Shown piece by piece: positions 32,222 through 42,611 of a DNA stretch of 64,000 nt (position 1 is the stretch's first letter; each line of letters starts with the position of its first letter). This stretch comes from Parabacteroides hominis (GTDB lineage Bacteria; Bacteroidota; Bacteroidia; Bacteroidales; Tannerellaceae), in contig NZ_JACOOJ010000008.1 of NCBI RefSeq assembly GCF_014287585.1, positions 62,001 to 126,000 of the forward strand, given 5' to 3'. A model generated the notes under the pieces. It had not been told where the DNA came from and did no database searches. It worked only from the letters and a program-made list of their open reading frames with translations. The translations under genes and the position numbers were made by a program.

Positions 32222-35200
32222 ATGAAAAATGTTTCGTATTACAGGCCTTTTCATCCTAAAAGCCTGAAAAAATTAGTAGCAATCACAAAAATTACAGCGG
32301 CTTCGCTATTAACGGTTTTACCCTCCGCAATGCAAGCCGAATCATCTTACTCACAATCGGCTGTAATATCCGTCAAAGCTGAACGGATGCTCCTCACTGA
32401 CTTGTTTTCACAGATAGAAAAACAGAGTGAATTCTTGTTTTTCTATGTAGACAAGGATGTCTCAAACATCAAAGTCAACGTAAAAGCCGATAGTAACCAA
32501 ATTGATGAAGTCCTGACACAAGCATTGACTGGAACAGGACTGACATACACCATCAATGACCGGAATATTAACATTATGCGAAAAGCATACGCCCGGCAAC
32601 AACAGGTTAAGCAGATCACAGGAAAAGTCCTTGACAGCAACGGTGACCCGATCATCGGAGCCAACGTGGTGGAAAAAGGAACGACTAACGGATCCATTAC
32701 TGATGTTGAAGGACTCTTCAACATCAGTATAGCACCTGGTGCTATACTTTCGATTTCCTACATCGGATACAAACCTGTCGAAATAAAAGTCGGTTCATTA
32801 AACTCGTACAATATCACACTTGAAGAAGATTCGGAAGCCTTGGATGAAGTAGTCGTGATCGGCTACGGTACAGCACGCAAGATCGACCTGACAGGATCAA
32901 CCTCTTCTCTGGGAGGTGATAAACTTCGGATGAAGAGCACACCGCAACTTTCCAGTCAATTGCAAGGGCAGATGGCCGGCGTACAGATTACACGTTCCAG
33001 TGGCGACCCGTCAGCCGGAGCAACCATCCGCGTACGTGGTGTCACGACCATGTCGACCAATGACCCATTGGTGATCGTCGATGGAGTGCCCGGTACTCTT
33101 ACGGATATTGCCCCTGAAGATGTAAAAGACATTCAAGTCCTGAAAGACGCAGCTTCAGCCGCAATCTACGGCTCACGTGCGGCGGCAGGTGTCATATTGG
33201 TCACGACCAAACGTGCCAGAAACAAGGAATTCCATCTTTCTTATAATGGTGAATATGGCATCAACACACCGACCGCCAAACCGAAATTCGCCAATGCCGT
33301 ACAATGGATGAGCGGCCTCAACGAATTAGCCTTCAACGATGGAGCTTCATCTCTTCATTCGCTTTACTCTGAGGATATAATCAACAATTACGCGCAATTG
33401 CGAGCCGAAGATCCGGATCGCTATGCAGATACCGACTTCATGGACTTGGGACTGAAGAGCAGCACACATCACCAACGACACTCCCTTTCGCTCAGCGGAG
33501 GTACGGAAAAACTGAAAACAAACTTCAGTCTCAATTACTACAATTCGGAAGCACTTATCAAGACAAAAGATTATGAGCGTTTCAACATCCGCACGAACAA
33601 TGATTATCAGATTAACAATTGGATACATGCCAATGTTGACTTGAATTTACTCTATTCCAATGCAAATGAACCCCACGGATCAATCTTTACCTTGATGGAA
33701 CGTGCGCCGATCTACAATGCTTACTGGTCCGACGGACGTTTTGCCGATGGCAAAGACGGTGACAACCCTATAGCAGAACACCAATTAGGCGGCTCCATGA
33801 AAAAACAAAACTATAGTGTCGGTGGTAAATTGCAATTAGATATCACACCTGTAAAAGGATTGACTTTGACAGCCATCGTAGCACCGAAATATTCTTTTTA
33901 CAAGGGTAAAGACCACCGGAAAAGATACGAAGTCTACCGGATCACCGGAGATCCTGTCCCTGGAGTCGGCTATGCCTCAACGAGCCTCAGCGAAAATCGT
34001 AACGACAACCATAGCTTGACAAAACAGTTCTATGCCAACTACAAACTACAACTGAAACGTCACTCTATCGGATTGATGGCCGGTTATGAAGATTATTCTT
34101 ACAAATGGGAAGAGGAAGGTGCTTCCCGAACTAATTTTAACCTGGTTAATTATCCGTACCTGAATTTAGGGCCTGAAGATTATCAATACAATAGCGGAAA
34201 AGCCGGACATAACGCTTACCGTTCGTTCTTCGGCCGTATCATGTATTCATGGGCAGACCGCTATATATTGCAAGCCAATATCCGGTCGGACGGTTCCTCA
34301 CGTTTTGCCGATGGCCACCGTTGGGGCACATTCCCGTCCGTTAGTGCAGGTTGGGTTATTTCCGAAGAGCCTTGGTTCAACAAGAACGTGATAGATTATT
34401 TGAAGTTACGCGGCTCAATCGGGCAGTTAGGCAATGAACGTTTAGGTAAGGAATTTCCCTATCAGGCAATTCTTAGTTTCGGTACAGGCTTCATTCCAAA
34501 TGCGACAACCGGCATGGCAGATGTCGTACAGACGGCCTATCAGACAGACTATGCTTTCAACAACCTGACATGGGAAACGACAACCACTTATGGTTTTGGA
34601 GCCGATATCACTTTGCTGAACAACAGACTTCGCGCATCGGCCGATTATTACTACAAAAAGACGACAGACATGTTAATGGAAGTCGGATTCCCCTCATATT
34701 TCGGTTATAACGCGCCGCAAAACAACGCTGCCGACATGAATACGAAAGGTTGGGATCTCGAACTTTCCTGGAGTGACCAGATCAACGACTTCCGCTACGG
34801 CGTAAGTTTCAACCTATCCGACTATCGTTCAAAAATGGGCTACATGGCAGACCGACAGAAAATCGACGACAACAAAATCACCGAAGAAGGTTCTTACTTT
34901 AATGAATGGTACGGTTATAAAAGTATGGGCATTATCTTAAACGATGCTGCCATGCTGGACGAGAACGGCAATAAAATCCCGGTCCTGACCAACAACGACA
35001 AGGCCGGCAATATCCGTTACCAGGATATCGACGGCGATGGCAAGATCACCGCCTCCGCCGACCGTGTACGCTTGGGCAATTCCCTGCCGGAAATGCAATA
35101 CGGCGGATCTCTATGGGCTGAATGGAAAGGCATAGATTTCAACTTGTCATTTCAAGGAATCGGACACCAATTGACCTATTGGAACTGGCCGGGCACACCG

Positions 35201-35569
35201 TTCAATTACCAGGCATACGCCTGTCCGGTAAACCTGATCGAAAGTCACTGGAGCCCGACAGCGACAGACGCGGAGAATGCCAAAGCAAAATATCCGATGC
35301 TGACGACCAATAGTGCCAATATATATGCAAAAAGTGACTTCTACATTTTCAACGGAGCTTATATGCGTATCAAAAACATCACATTGGGATACACGCTCCC
35401 ATCCGAACTCACGAAGAAGTTCTTTGTCAACAGACTAAGAGTCTATTTCAGCGCCAACGACCTGCCCGCCTTCTCCAAATATCCCGAAGGATTTGATCCG
35501 GAATGGGGCGACCGCGCAAAAGACCTCATCATGTCTTCTTATATTTTTGGTCTGAATGTTTCATTTTAA
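32222..35569 (+). CDS. SusC/RagA TonB-linked outer membrane protein with STN domain
   Basis: An 1115-residue SusC-type importer. After the signal it has an STN domain (about 50-115, with ERMLLTDLFSQIEKQSEFLFFYV), the mark of transducers that talk to FecR. The carboxypeptidase-regulatory domain is at about 128-205 (ITGKVLDSNGDPIIGANVVEKGTTNG is the SusC hallmark stretch, in part). The plug follows the TonB box region DEVVVIGYGTARK and has GQMAGVQITRSSGDPSAG and VLKDAASAAIYGSRAAAGVILVTTK. The barrel ends in IFGLNVSF. It forms a lidded importer with the SusD 15 bp downstream. The ligand is probably an oligosaccharide released from a host or diet glycan, not known here. Confidence 0.95.
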   Translation: MKNVSYYRPFHPKSLKKLVAITKITAASLLTVLPSAMQAESSYSQSAVISVKAERMLLTDLFSQIEKQSEFLFFYVDKDVSNIKVNVKADSNQIDEVLTQALTGTGLTYTINDRNINIMRKAYARQQQVKQITGKVLDSNGDPIIGANVVEKGTTNGSITDVEGLFNISIAPGAILSISYIGYKPVEIKVGSLNSYNITLEEDSEALDEVVVIGYGTARKIDLTGSTSSLGGDKLRMKSTPQLSSQLQGQMAGVQITRSSGDPSAGATIRVRGVTTMSTNDPLVIVDGVPGTLTDIAPEDVKDIQVLKDAASAAIYGSRAAAGVILVTTKRARNKEFHLSYNGEYGINTPTAKPKFANAVQWMSGLNELAFNDGASSLHSLYSEDIINNYAQLRAEDPDRYADTDFMDLGLKSSTHHQRHSLSLSGGTEKLKTNFSLNYYNSEALIKTKDYERFNIRTNNDYQINNWIHANVDLNLLYSNANEPHGSIFTLMERAPIYNAYWSDGRFADGKDGDNPIAEHQLGGSMKKQNYSVGGKLQLDITPVKGLTLTAIVAPKYSFYKGKDHRKRYEVYRITGDPVPGVGYASTSLSENRNDNHSLTKQFYANYKLQLKRHSIGLMAGYEDYSYKWEEEGASRTNFNLVNYPYLNLGPEDYQYNSGKAGHNAYRSFFGRIMYSWADRYILQANIRSDGSSRFADGHRWGTFPSVSAGWVISEEPWFNKNVIDYLKLRGSIGQLGNERLGKEFPYQAILSFGTGFIPNATTGMADVVQTAYQTDYAFNNLTWETTTTYGFGADITLLNNRLRASADYYYKKTTDMLMEVGFPSYFGYNAPQNNAADMNTKGWDLELSWSDQINDFRYGVSFNLSDYRSKMGYMADRQKIDDNKITEEGSYFNEWYGYKSMGIILNDAAMLDENGNKIPVLTNNDKAGNIRYQDIDGDGKITASADRVRLGNSLPEMQYGGSLWAEWKGIDFNLSFQGIGHQLTYWNWPGTPFNYQAYACPVNLIESHWSPTATDAENAKAKYPMLTTNSANIYAKSDFYIFNGAYMRIKNITLGYTLPSELTKKFFVNRLRVYFSANDLPAFSKYPEGFDPEWGDRAKDLIMSSYIFGLNVSF

Positions 35570-35584
35570 TTTAAGAATCCTGTT

Positions 35585-37423
35585 ATGAACAAAATAAACA
35601 AATATCTATTAACCGGAATGGTGGCACTCGGCATGACGGCCTGTGCCAACCTCGACCTGAATCCGCTTTCAGAAGGATCGAGCGAAAATTGGTATCATGA
35701 TGAAACCGAAATAGAAATGGCTCTTAACGATCTGTGGAGACCAGACTTCTTCCCGATTGACGCGATCTATTGGGACGATGATTTGCTGAATCGAAACGGT
35801 TCCAACGAAGTCACACTCGGAACAGTCACCTCCCAATGGGGAACAGCATCAAGCCGCTGGACCTCATTATACAAATCCATCGCTCGCGCAACAAAAGTCA
35901 TCAATGCGTTGGACAATGGGACAGCAGCAGGAATAAGCGAAAGCAAAATCAACCAATACAAAGGAGAAGCTTACTTCATGTTGGGGTTTGCTTATTGTGA
36001 ACTGACTGCCTATTACGGAGATTGTGTGTTGAATAAAGGTATGACTTTGGATGAAGCATACGTGGCGACCCGCTCACCCAAAAGCGAAGTACTTGCATAC
36101 GCTTTCGAGTGTTTGGATAAAGCTGCCGAATATCTGCCCAACTCCTATAAAGGTCAACAACGACCAACTAAAGGAGCTGCTCTCGGTTTCAAAGCCCGGT
36201 TTGCCCTCTTCCACGAAGACTGGCAAACTGCTGTCGATGCTGCACAAAAATGTATGGATCTCGGAGTCTACAAATTACACGACAATTATCGGGAAATGTT
36301 CCAAGCCTCCAGTTCTCCCGAATTCATGTTTTATTTCAAAGGCGACTTGACATTAAAGAAAGGATACGGTTTCATGGAAAATGTACGTGACTTCGTCATA
36401 CGCAAAATCGGCGGTCACTGCAATCAAAGTCCGTCATTGGAACTGTTCTGTTCCTATACCTGTACGGACGGCTTGCCTATCGACAAGTCACCGCTCTATA
36501 ACCCGAAAGATCCGTTTGCCAACCGTGACCCGCGCCTGGCGATGACGATCCAGCCTTTCAAGACCAAATACTCTGCCGATTATACAGAATATGAACAGTC
36601 AAAAAAAGACGGGACATTCCCTGAAAAATATCCGGACTATATCACATTAGGCTATGAATTCAATCCCAGTCCTTATGCGAATACAGTATACGAAGTGTCA
36701 ACCGGCAAGATGGTAGTCAACACCGATTCCAAAGCCTCAAACCAACATTCGGCTTATAATGGCCTGATACTCCGAAAATTTGTAAAGGATGACTGGAAAG
36801 ATTTCAACAATTATAATCTGAAAGCAGACAACTGTTACCCATACTTGCGTTATGCTGAAATACTGATGACTTACGTAGAAGCAAAAAACGAAATGGGACA
36901 ATGTACGCAAGATGACTTGGACAAAACGATCAATCTGATCCGCGAACGTGCCTACCGTGAGACCGGCATCGCTTACCCGCACGTAGAAGCGCAATCGCAA
37001 GAGGCTCTGCGTAAAATCATCCGCATGGACCGCCGTTCGGAATTTGCATTCGAAGGGTTACGCTACCGCGATTTGCTGCGTTGGCGCATTGCCGAGAAAT
37101 CACACAACAAGTCAATGTATTACCTGAATCGAGCCTGGTCTAATTCTGCCAACTGGAACGGTTTGACCGGCAGTGAATCGAACATCGAATTGTCTCAGGA
37201 CTTCATGACTTTGTTGAAGAACTGGGACGAAGGCAACTACCCCATAGGCGGCGTACCGACGATCGATGAAGACGGGTTGCCAAACCTTTCACCGATGGAA
37301 ACTGCCGGATATATCACCACGTTCTACAAGATGTCATTCGACTCGCAGAAAAACTATTTGTGGCCTATTCCAGCCAACGATATCTTGGTCAACGGCAACC
37401 TGACGCAAAACGACGGGTATTAA
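35585..37423 (+). CDS. SusD/RagB-family nutrient-binding lipoprotein
   Basis: A 612-residue surface lipoprotein with the lipobox in GMTACANLDLNPLSEGS. The SusD fold is shown by the TPR-like helices (LYKSIARATKVINALDNG, YKGEAYFMLGFAYCELTAYYGD) and the C-terminal REFAFEGLRYRDLLRWRIA-type motif (RRSEFAFEGLRYRDLLRW). It ends with PANDILVNGNLTQNDGY, the usual IP..EI..N..L.QN.GY pattern. It lids the SusC barrel 15 bp upstream and binds its ligand. The gene is followed by array D and then by the first of three oxidoreductase genes. Confidence 0.95.
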   Translation: MNKINKYLLTGMVALGMTACANLDLNPLSEGSSENWYHDETEIEMALNDLWRPDFFPIDAIYWDDDLLNRNGSNEVTLGTVTSQWGTASSRWTSLYKSIARATKVINALDNGTAAGISESKINQYKGEAYFMLGFAYCELTAYYGDCVLNKGMTLDEAYVATRSPKSEVLAYAFECLDKAAEYLPNSYKGQQRPTKGAALGFKARFALFHEDWQTAVDAAQKCMDLGVYKLHDNYREMFQASSSPEFMFYFKGDLTLKKGYGFMENVRDFVIRKIGGHCNQSPSLELFCSYTCTDGLPIDKSPLYNPKDPFANRDPRLAMTIQPFKTKYSADYTEYEQSKKDGTFPEKYPDYITLGYEFNPSPYANTVYEVSTGKMVVNTDSKASNQHSAYNGLILRKFVKDDWKDFNNYNLKADNCYPYLRYAEILMTYVEAKNEMGQCTQDDLDKTINLIRERAYRETGIAYPHVEAQSQEALRKIIRMDRRSEFAFEGLRYRDLLRWRIAEKSHNKSMYYLNRAWSNSANWNGLTGSESNIELSQDFMTLLKNWDEGNYPIGGVPTIDEDGLPNLSPMETAGYITTFYKMSFDSQKNYLWPIPANDILVNGNLTQNDGY

Positions 37424-37430
37424 TTCTCTG

Positions 37431-37535
37431 ATAATCGAAGTCTCGATTTTGGTATTTCAACTTTGAAAACCAATAACCGAGGCTTCGAAAATACCATTTC
37501 AACGTTGAAAACTCATAATCGAGGCCTCGATTAAC
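37431..37535. repeat. array D: five dyad units alternating 22 and 20 bp
   Basis: Units at 37431-37452, 37453-37472, 37473-37494, 37495-37514 and 37515-37535 alternate two dyad types: ATAATCGAGGCCTCGATT and TTTCAACGTTGAAA. The resulting period is 42 bp. It fills the 125-bp gap between the SusD and the first FAD oxidoreductase gene, ending 13 bp before the ATG, so it would be in the polycistronic mRNA and could fold into a row of hairpins. Confidence 0.85.
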
Positions 37536-37548
37536 AAATATTGTTTTT

Positions 37549-39552
37549 ATGAAGTATAAACTATTTCTCCTTATTCTTTGTATAACATTCTTTTCCTGCC
37601 ACTTGGAAAAAAGAGAAAATACAGCTGCATCTGTCAAAGAAGTTGACATTTGTATCTACGGGGGAACATCCGCAGGCGTTGTAGCTGCTTACTCTGCAAA
37701 AAAAATGGGTAAATCCGTCCTCTTGGTAGAACCTGGTAAATATTTAGGAGGTATGACTACAGGTGGATTAGGTGCAACGGATATCGGGAACAAATATGCA
37801 GTTACCGGACTGGCACGTCTTTTCTATCGTCGCATAGGAGAGCATTATAATAAATTCGAACAATGGACCTTTCCGCCGAGTGTTGCGACTGCAACCATGA
37901 ACCGCTTTGTGAAAGACGCGGATTTAGATGTCCTGTATTATCGCCGCATAACAGATGCTCAAGTTCAGAATAAAAGAATAAAAAGTATCACTTTGGAAGA
38001 TTCCCGGCAACCGGATGAAAAGACCTTGATACGGGTCAAAGCCAAACAGTTCATCGATTGTTCGTATGAAGGAGATTTGATGGCAAAAGCCGGCGTCTCT
38101 TATTTTGTCGGACGTGAAGGAAACGAAGAACAGGACGAGACGCTTAACGGAGTCCAGATGTCTATCTGGCATCAATTCCCGGACGGAGTAGATCCGTACC
38201 TGAAAGAGGGAGATCCGAACAGCGGCTTATGTTGGGGAATCCAGCCCAATACACTGGAAGAAAGAGGAAGCGGGGATAAACTCGTACAAGCATACAATTT
38301 CCGCCTATGCCTCACCGACAATAAAGAAAATCAACGTCCGTTCGAGAAACCGGGAAACTATGATCCGGCCAAATACGAACTATTGGCACGTGCTATCCGT
38401 AAAATGGATTTACACATAGACAATTATCTCTTATTCAACTGGGGCATGATGCCGGATAATAAATATGATGTGAATAACCGAGGGCCGCTATCGACCGATA
38501 TGATCGGTATGAACTATGAATATCCGGATGGCGACTACGCAACCCGCGAACGGATCTGGCAGGAACATGTAGACTACACAAAAGGGCTACTCTATTTCCT
38601 TACACACGATGAAAGAGTTCCCGCCGAACTTCGCGACCAGGTTTCCAGATTCGGATGGGCGAAAGATGAATTTGTAGACAATGATAACTTCCCGACCCAG
38701 CTATACGTGCGCGAAGCCCGCCGCCTGAACGGGGAATATATCATGACGCAAAAGAATTGCCAGGGAGAAGAGACTGTGGGAGATGCGATCGGAATGGCTG
38801 CCTACGGGATGGACTCCCATAATTGCCAACGTATCGTGACAAACGGTATGGTGAAAAATGAAGGGGATGTCCAATTTCACGGTTTCCCACCCTATCCAAT
38901 CTCGTACAAGAGTATTACGCCCAAGCGTGAAGAATGTACCAACCTGCTGGTTCCAGTATGCGTTTCTTCCACCCATATCGCTTTCGGATCGATCCGGATG
39001 GAACCGGTCTTTATGGTGCTGGGACAGTCGGCAGCCGTAGCATCGGCATTAGCGATCGACGATAATACCGACGTCCAGACAATAGACGTAACCAAGCTAA
39101 GGAAAATCCTGAAAGAGAATCCTTATCTGGACGGTTCTACTCCCGAAATATTAGTCGATGACAGCGATATCGACAAAATAGAAAGAGCAGGACATTGGCA
39201 AAAAAGTTTCGGAGCACATTATAAGAACAGCTTCTTAAAGTCGGCAAACCAAAAGAACAATAGCTCTTTCACCTTTATGCCTGTTATTAAAAAGGCGGAC
39301 ACATACGAAGTTTTCTTTTACTGCACAGCTCTTCCCGACCAGGAAATGCCCGAAGTTATGGCTTTTGACATTATTAGCAAAGAGGGCGTCAAGCAAGTAG
39401 AAATATCACCCAGATCCCACAAAGGTTCATGGGTTAGCTTAGGCACATACGCGTTTGAGAAAGGCAACTGGACATCTTCTGTCAGGATTGACGGCAGTCG
39501 TTCGAAGGGAGCCTTATTTGCCGATGCCATTATATTAGTTCCTAAAAAATAA
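37549..39552 (+). CDS. exported FAD-dependent oxidoreductase 1 (lipoprotein)
   Basis: A 667-residue protein of the FAD_oxidored (PF12831-like) family. It starts with a lipoprotein signal (LLILCITFFSC, Cys17). The FAD-binding start VDICIYGGTSAGVVAAYSAKKMG and GKYLGGMTTGGLGATDIGN follow, and the family blocks EGDLMAKAGVSYFVGREG and ESYNFRLCLT-like YNFRLCLTDN are present. The last 140 residues are a beta-sandwich (SLGTYAFEKGNW, then ADAIILVPKK) resembling the golvesin C-terminal/xanthan lyase CBD-like domain. Lipidation places a flavoenzyme outside the inner membrane, possibly at the surface. It is one of three related oxidoreductases in a SusCD operon. The substrate is unknown; oxidation of a glycan is a guess from context. 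Confidence 0.87.
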   Translation: MKYKLFLLILCITFFSCHLEKRENTAASVKEVDICIYGGTSAGVVAAYSAKKMGKSVLLVEPGKYLGGMTTGGLGATDIGNKYAVTGLARLFYRRIGEHYNKFEQWTFPPSVATATMNRFVKDADLDVLYYRRITDAQVQNKRIKSITLEDSRQPDEKTLIRVKAKQFIDCSYEGDLMAKAGVSYFVGREGNEEQDETLNGVQMSIWHQFPDGVDPYLKEGDPNSGLCWGIQPNTLEERGSGDKLVQAYNFRLCLTDNKENQRPFEKPGNYDPAKYELLARAIRKMDLHIDNYLLFNWGMMPDNKYDVNNRGPLSTDMIGMNYEYPDGDYATRERIWQEHVDYTKGLLYFLTHDERVPAELRDQVSRFGWAKDEFVDNDNFPTQLYVREARRLNGEYIMTQKNCQGEETVGDAIGMAAYGMDSHNCQRIVTNGMVKNEGDVQFHGFPPYPISYKSITPKREECTNLLVPVCVSSTHIAFGSIRMEPVFMVLGQSAAVASALAIDDNTDVQTIDVTKLRKILKENPYLDGSTPEILVDDSDIDKIERAGHWQKSFGAHYKNSFLKSANQKNNSSFTFMPVIKKADTYEVFFYCTALPDQEMPEVMAFDIISKEGVKQVEISPRSHKGSWVSLGTYAFEKGNWTSSVRIDGSRSKGALFADAIILVPKK

Positions 39553-39602
39553 AATTCTTATCTTTATGGCTCCCATAAAGACCAGTATAAAAAGAGAATA
39601 CC

Positions 39603-42600
39603 ATGATTACACGACGTGATTTTTTAAAAGTAACGGCGGCAGGAGGCGCATTAGCCTCTTTAGGTAGCGTGACGGAAGCTAAGGCCGCGATGCAGTCAGC
39701 CGTTCCCGATGAAGGGTTCTGCCATGAAGGGGCGCGTAAGATTCCGGTGATTGCAGAAGTAGACCTTGTGGTCGCGGGCGGAAGTTCGCGCGCCATTGCC
39801 GCAGCTGTCGCCGCAGCGAAAGCGGGCAGCCGGGTTTATTTAGTTGGCTACATGCCTTATTTAGGTGAAGACATATGCGGCTCGCATCTCTACGAACGGG
39901 AGGAAGGGGAAAAACCGCAGACAGCACTTGCACGCAAGCTCTTTCCGGGGAAAAGTTTCCCGACTCCGCTTCATATAAAGAAAACATTGGAAGACGAGTT
40001 GATCGACAACGACGTCCGGTTCCTTTACAGCAGCTATGTGACGAATGTGCTGACGGACCCGTCCGGTAAACCTGCGGGAGTCGTGATTGCAAACCGTTCG
40101 GGCAGGCAGGCCATCCGTTGCAAAGCGATTATCGACGCGACTCACAATGCTTCCGTTGCAGGACTATCAGGAGCAGAACGTAAACCTTTTACCGCAGGTA
40201 CGCAGGAATTCCGCTATACCGTAGTAGGAAATACCAGGAAGGAAGCGCCGGAAATCATCGAGGCCGAAGAATTGTCCCAATCCGTCAAGGTTGGCGGGAA
40301 AAGCTATCCGGTCACCCGCTATACATTCCGTTTACCGCTCAAAGACGACTCGTATGCGTCGCTGGCCGAGGCAGAACAGATCATCCGTAACCACACCTGG
40401 GATATAGAGCAGGTCGACAGTTCGGATCTGCTCTGGTATATTCCGAAACAAACGATTGACAGCGAGAAAGCATATAACGGGAATCCGGCTTCCCTGCGCA
40501 AGTTGCCGATGCAAGCCTTCAAATCAAAGAATATCGCGAACCTCTGGGTACTCGGTCCCTGTGCCGAAATACCCAGAGAACTGGCGGCCAAAGTGATGCG
40601 TCCCGTACCGGCCCTGTTCATTGGAGAGATGATGGGCGAGATGGTTGCCGGGCAGATAAAGGATATACCCGTACCGGCTCAGGCCGCTGTCCGCCAGCCT
40701 AAAGTAAATGCTTCGAACTACGGAGAAACAGGCGAACTGCTCTCCCCGCTCCGTCCGTCCCTGCTAAAGGGGTTCGTCGACTCTCCGGCAGGCGCACTTC
40801 CGGTTTTAGGCAGCTACGATGTAGTTGTGATGGGAGGCGGTACGGCAGGTGCTTCCGCCGGAATATCCGCAGCCAAACAGGGAGCCGATACATTGGTATT
40901 GGAATACCTGCACGGGCTTGGCGGATTGAGCACGTTAGGGATGATCGGAGTCTATTGGGACGGGTTCCGGGGCGGATATACCGCCCATATAGACAAGAGT
41001 GTCCTGGCAATGGCTCCCGAAGACCATCCGAGACAGCCCAAAGGGGAAGGACGTTTCCCCGCCGACTGGAAAATGGAATGGCATCGCAAAGAGCTGTTGC
41101 AGGCAGGAGGCAAACTCTGGTTCGGCGTGATGGGATGCGGGGCTTTGACAGAAGGAAACCAGGTAAAAGGAGTCGTAGTCGCCACTCCCTTCGGACGAGG
41201 CGTCATCCTGTCCAAAGTTTTGATAGACAGTACCGGGAGTGCAGACATCGCCATCGCCGCCGGCGCATCATTCGATTATACAGGTAAAAAGACAATCGCC
41301 GTACAAGGTGCGGGAACCGGCAAATGGGCTCCGGGTGACTATTACAACAATAACGACTGGTTGTTCGTTGACGACACGGATATCCTGGATGTCTCACGCG
41401 CTTTCGTCCAAGCCAAGACAAAGCTGCAAGGACAGTACGACCTGGTCAAAATCCCCCAGACACGCGAACGCCGGCGGGTGATCGGAGACTACATCATCTC
41501 GGTCTACGACGTGATTAACCATCGCCGCTATCCCGACACGATTTCTTATCACAAAAGTTCGTTCGATACACACGGCATGATCATCGACCCGCTCTTCATC
41601 CTGAACCCGCCGGAAAAACGGCATATGATCTACGACGCGGATGTTCCGCTGCGCAGTCTTCTGCCCAAGGGCTTGGAAGGTATTCTGACAACCGGCCTGG
41701 GAGCAAGTGCGCACCGGGACGCCATGCCGGTGATCCGTATGCAGCCTTGCCTGCAAAACCAGGGATATGCTGTCGGTTATCTTTCCGCCCTATGCGTCAA
41801 GGAAAACAAATCTCCCCGTAAAATAGACATCAAGAAGGTACAGCGACACTTGGTCAAGATCGGCAATCTGCCGGAACGGGTATTGACGGATAAGGAGTTC
41901 AAAGGATTCAGCAATTCCGAGATGAAGAAGGCACTCGCCAGCGTGACAGACAACTACAAAGGGCTCGAAATATTGCTGACCGATCCCGAACGTTGCATCC
42001 AGCTCGCCCACAAACAAATCGCCGGGGCAACCATGCCGGAAGAAAAAGTGATCCTCTCCAGCATCCTGTGCATTTTAGGCCAAGGGAAAACGGCACCGGT
42101 ACTGGCAGAAGCCATCCGGCAATATAAGGATTGGGACGAAGGCTGGCACTATACCGGCATGGGACAGTTCGGCATGTGCCTCAGCCGCCTGGATGCCCTG
42201 ATCACCGCATTGGGGAATGCCCACGACACTTCCGTCCTTCCCGTCGTACTGGAAAAGGCAAAGAAGTTGGAACCGGAAGACTATCTCTCCCATTTCCGTG
42301 CCATCGCTATGGCCACGGAAGCAATAGGCAGCCGCGAAGCCGTTCCCGTACTGCTGGCCATGCTGACGGCACCGGGCGTACGGGGCCATTCGATCCTTTC
42401 GTATGCCGAAGCCCGCAGCAGTGCCGTCCCCGATCTCAACGACACGTCTACCCGCAACCTCGCATTGAAGGAATTGCATTTAGCAAGGGCACTCTATCTC
42501 TGCGGCGACCAGGACGGTATCGGGGAAAAGGTGCTCCGACGGTATGCCGACGGCTTGCAAGGCCATTACGCCCGTTATGCAAATGAAATATTAAACAGTA

Positions 42601-42605
42601 AATAA
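39603..42605 (+). CDS. exported FAD-dependent oxidoreductase 2, double-domain with RR signal
   Basis: A 1000-residue protein. The N-terminus MITRRDFLKVTAAGGALA is a Tat-like twin-arginine signal. Two FAD folds follow in tandem. The first, at about 50-80, starts VDLVVAGGSSRAIAAAVAAA, with GGSSRA in place of GxGxxG, and may not bind flavin. The second, at about 400, has SYDVVVMGGGTAGASAGISAAKQ, an intact dinucleotide motif, with HGLGGLSTLGMIGVYWDG. The last 250 residues are HEAT-like helices (VLPVVLEKAKKLEPEDYL). It ends 6 bp before oxidoreductase 3 and is probably co-translated. A Tat export route would carry the protein already folded with FAD. Confidence 0.85.
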   Translation: MITRRDFLKVTAAGGALASLGSVTEAKAAMQSAVPDEGFCHEGARKIPVIAEVDLVVAGGSSRAIAAAVAAAKAGSRVYLVGYMPYLGEDICGSHLYEREEGEKPQTALARKLFPGKSFPTPLHIKKTLEDELIDNDVRFLYSSYVTNVLTDPSGKPAGVVIANRSGRQAIRCKAIIDATHNASVAGLSGAERKPFTAGTQEFRYTVVGNTRKEAPEIIEAEELSQSVKVGGKSYPVTRYTFRLPLKDDSYASLAEAEQIIRNHTWDIEQVDSSDLLWYIPKQTIDSEKAYNGNPASLRKLPMQAFKSKNIANLWVLGPCAEIPRELAAKVMRPVPALFIGEMMGEMVAGQIKDIPVPAQAAVRQPKVNASNYGETGELLSPLRPSLLKGFVDSPAGALPVLGSYDVVVMGGGTAGASAGISAAKQGADTLVLEYLHGLGGLSTLGMIGVYWDGFRGGYTAHIDKSVLAMAPEDHPRQPKGEGRFPADWKMEWHRKELLQAGGKLWFGVMGCGALTEGNQVKGVVVATPFGRGVILSKVLIDSTGSADIAIAAGASFDYTGKKTIAVQGAGTGKWAPGDYYNNNDWLFVDDTDILDVSRAFVQAKTKLQGQYDLVKIPQTRERRRVIGDYIISVYDVINHRRYPDTISYHKSSFDTHGMIIDPLFILNPPEKRHMIYDADVPLRSLLPKGLEGILTTGLGASAHRDAMPVIRMQPCLQNQGYAVGYLSALCVKENKSPRKIDIKKVQRHLVKIGNLPERVLTDKEFKGFSNSEMKKALASVTDNYKGLEILLTDPERCIQLAHKQIAGATMPEEKVILSSILCILGQGKTAPVLAEAIRQYKDWDEGWHYTGMGQFGMCLSRLDALITALGNAHDTSVLPVVLEKAKKLEPEDYLSHFRAIAMATEAIGSREAVPVLLAMLTAPGVRGHSILSYAEARSSAVPDLNDTSTRNLALKELHLARALYLCGDQDGIGEKVLRRYADGLQGHYARYANEILNSK

Positions 42606-42611
42606 TACCTT

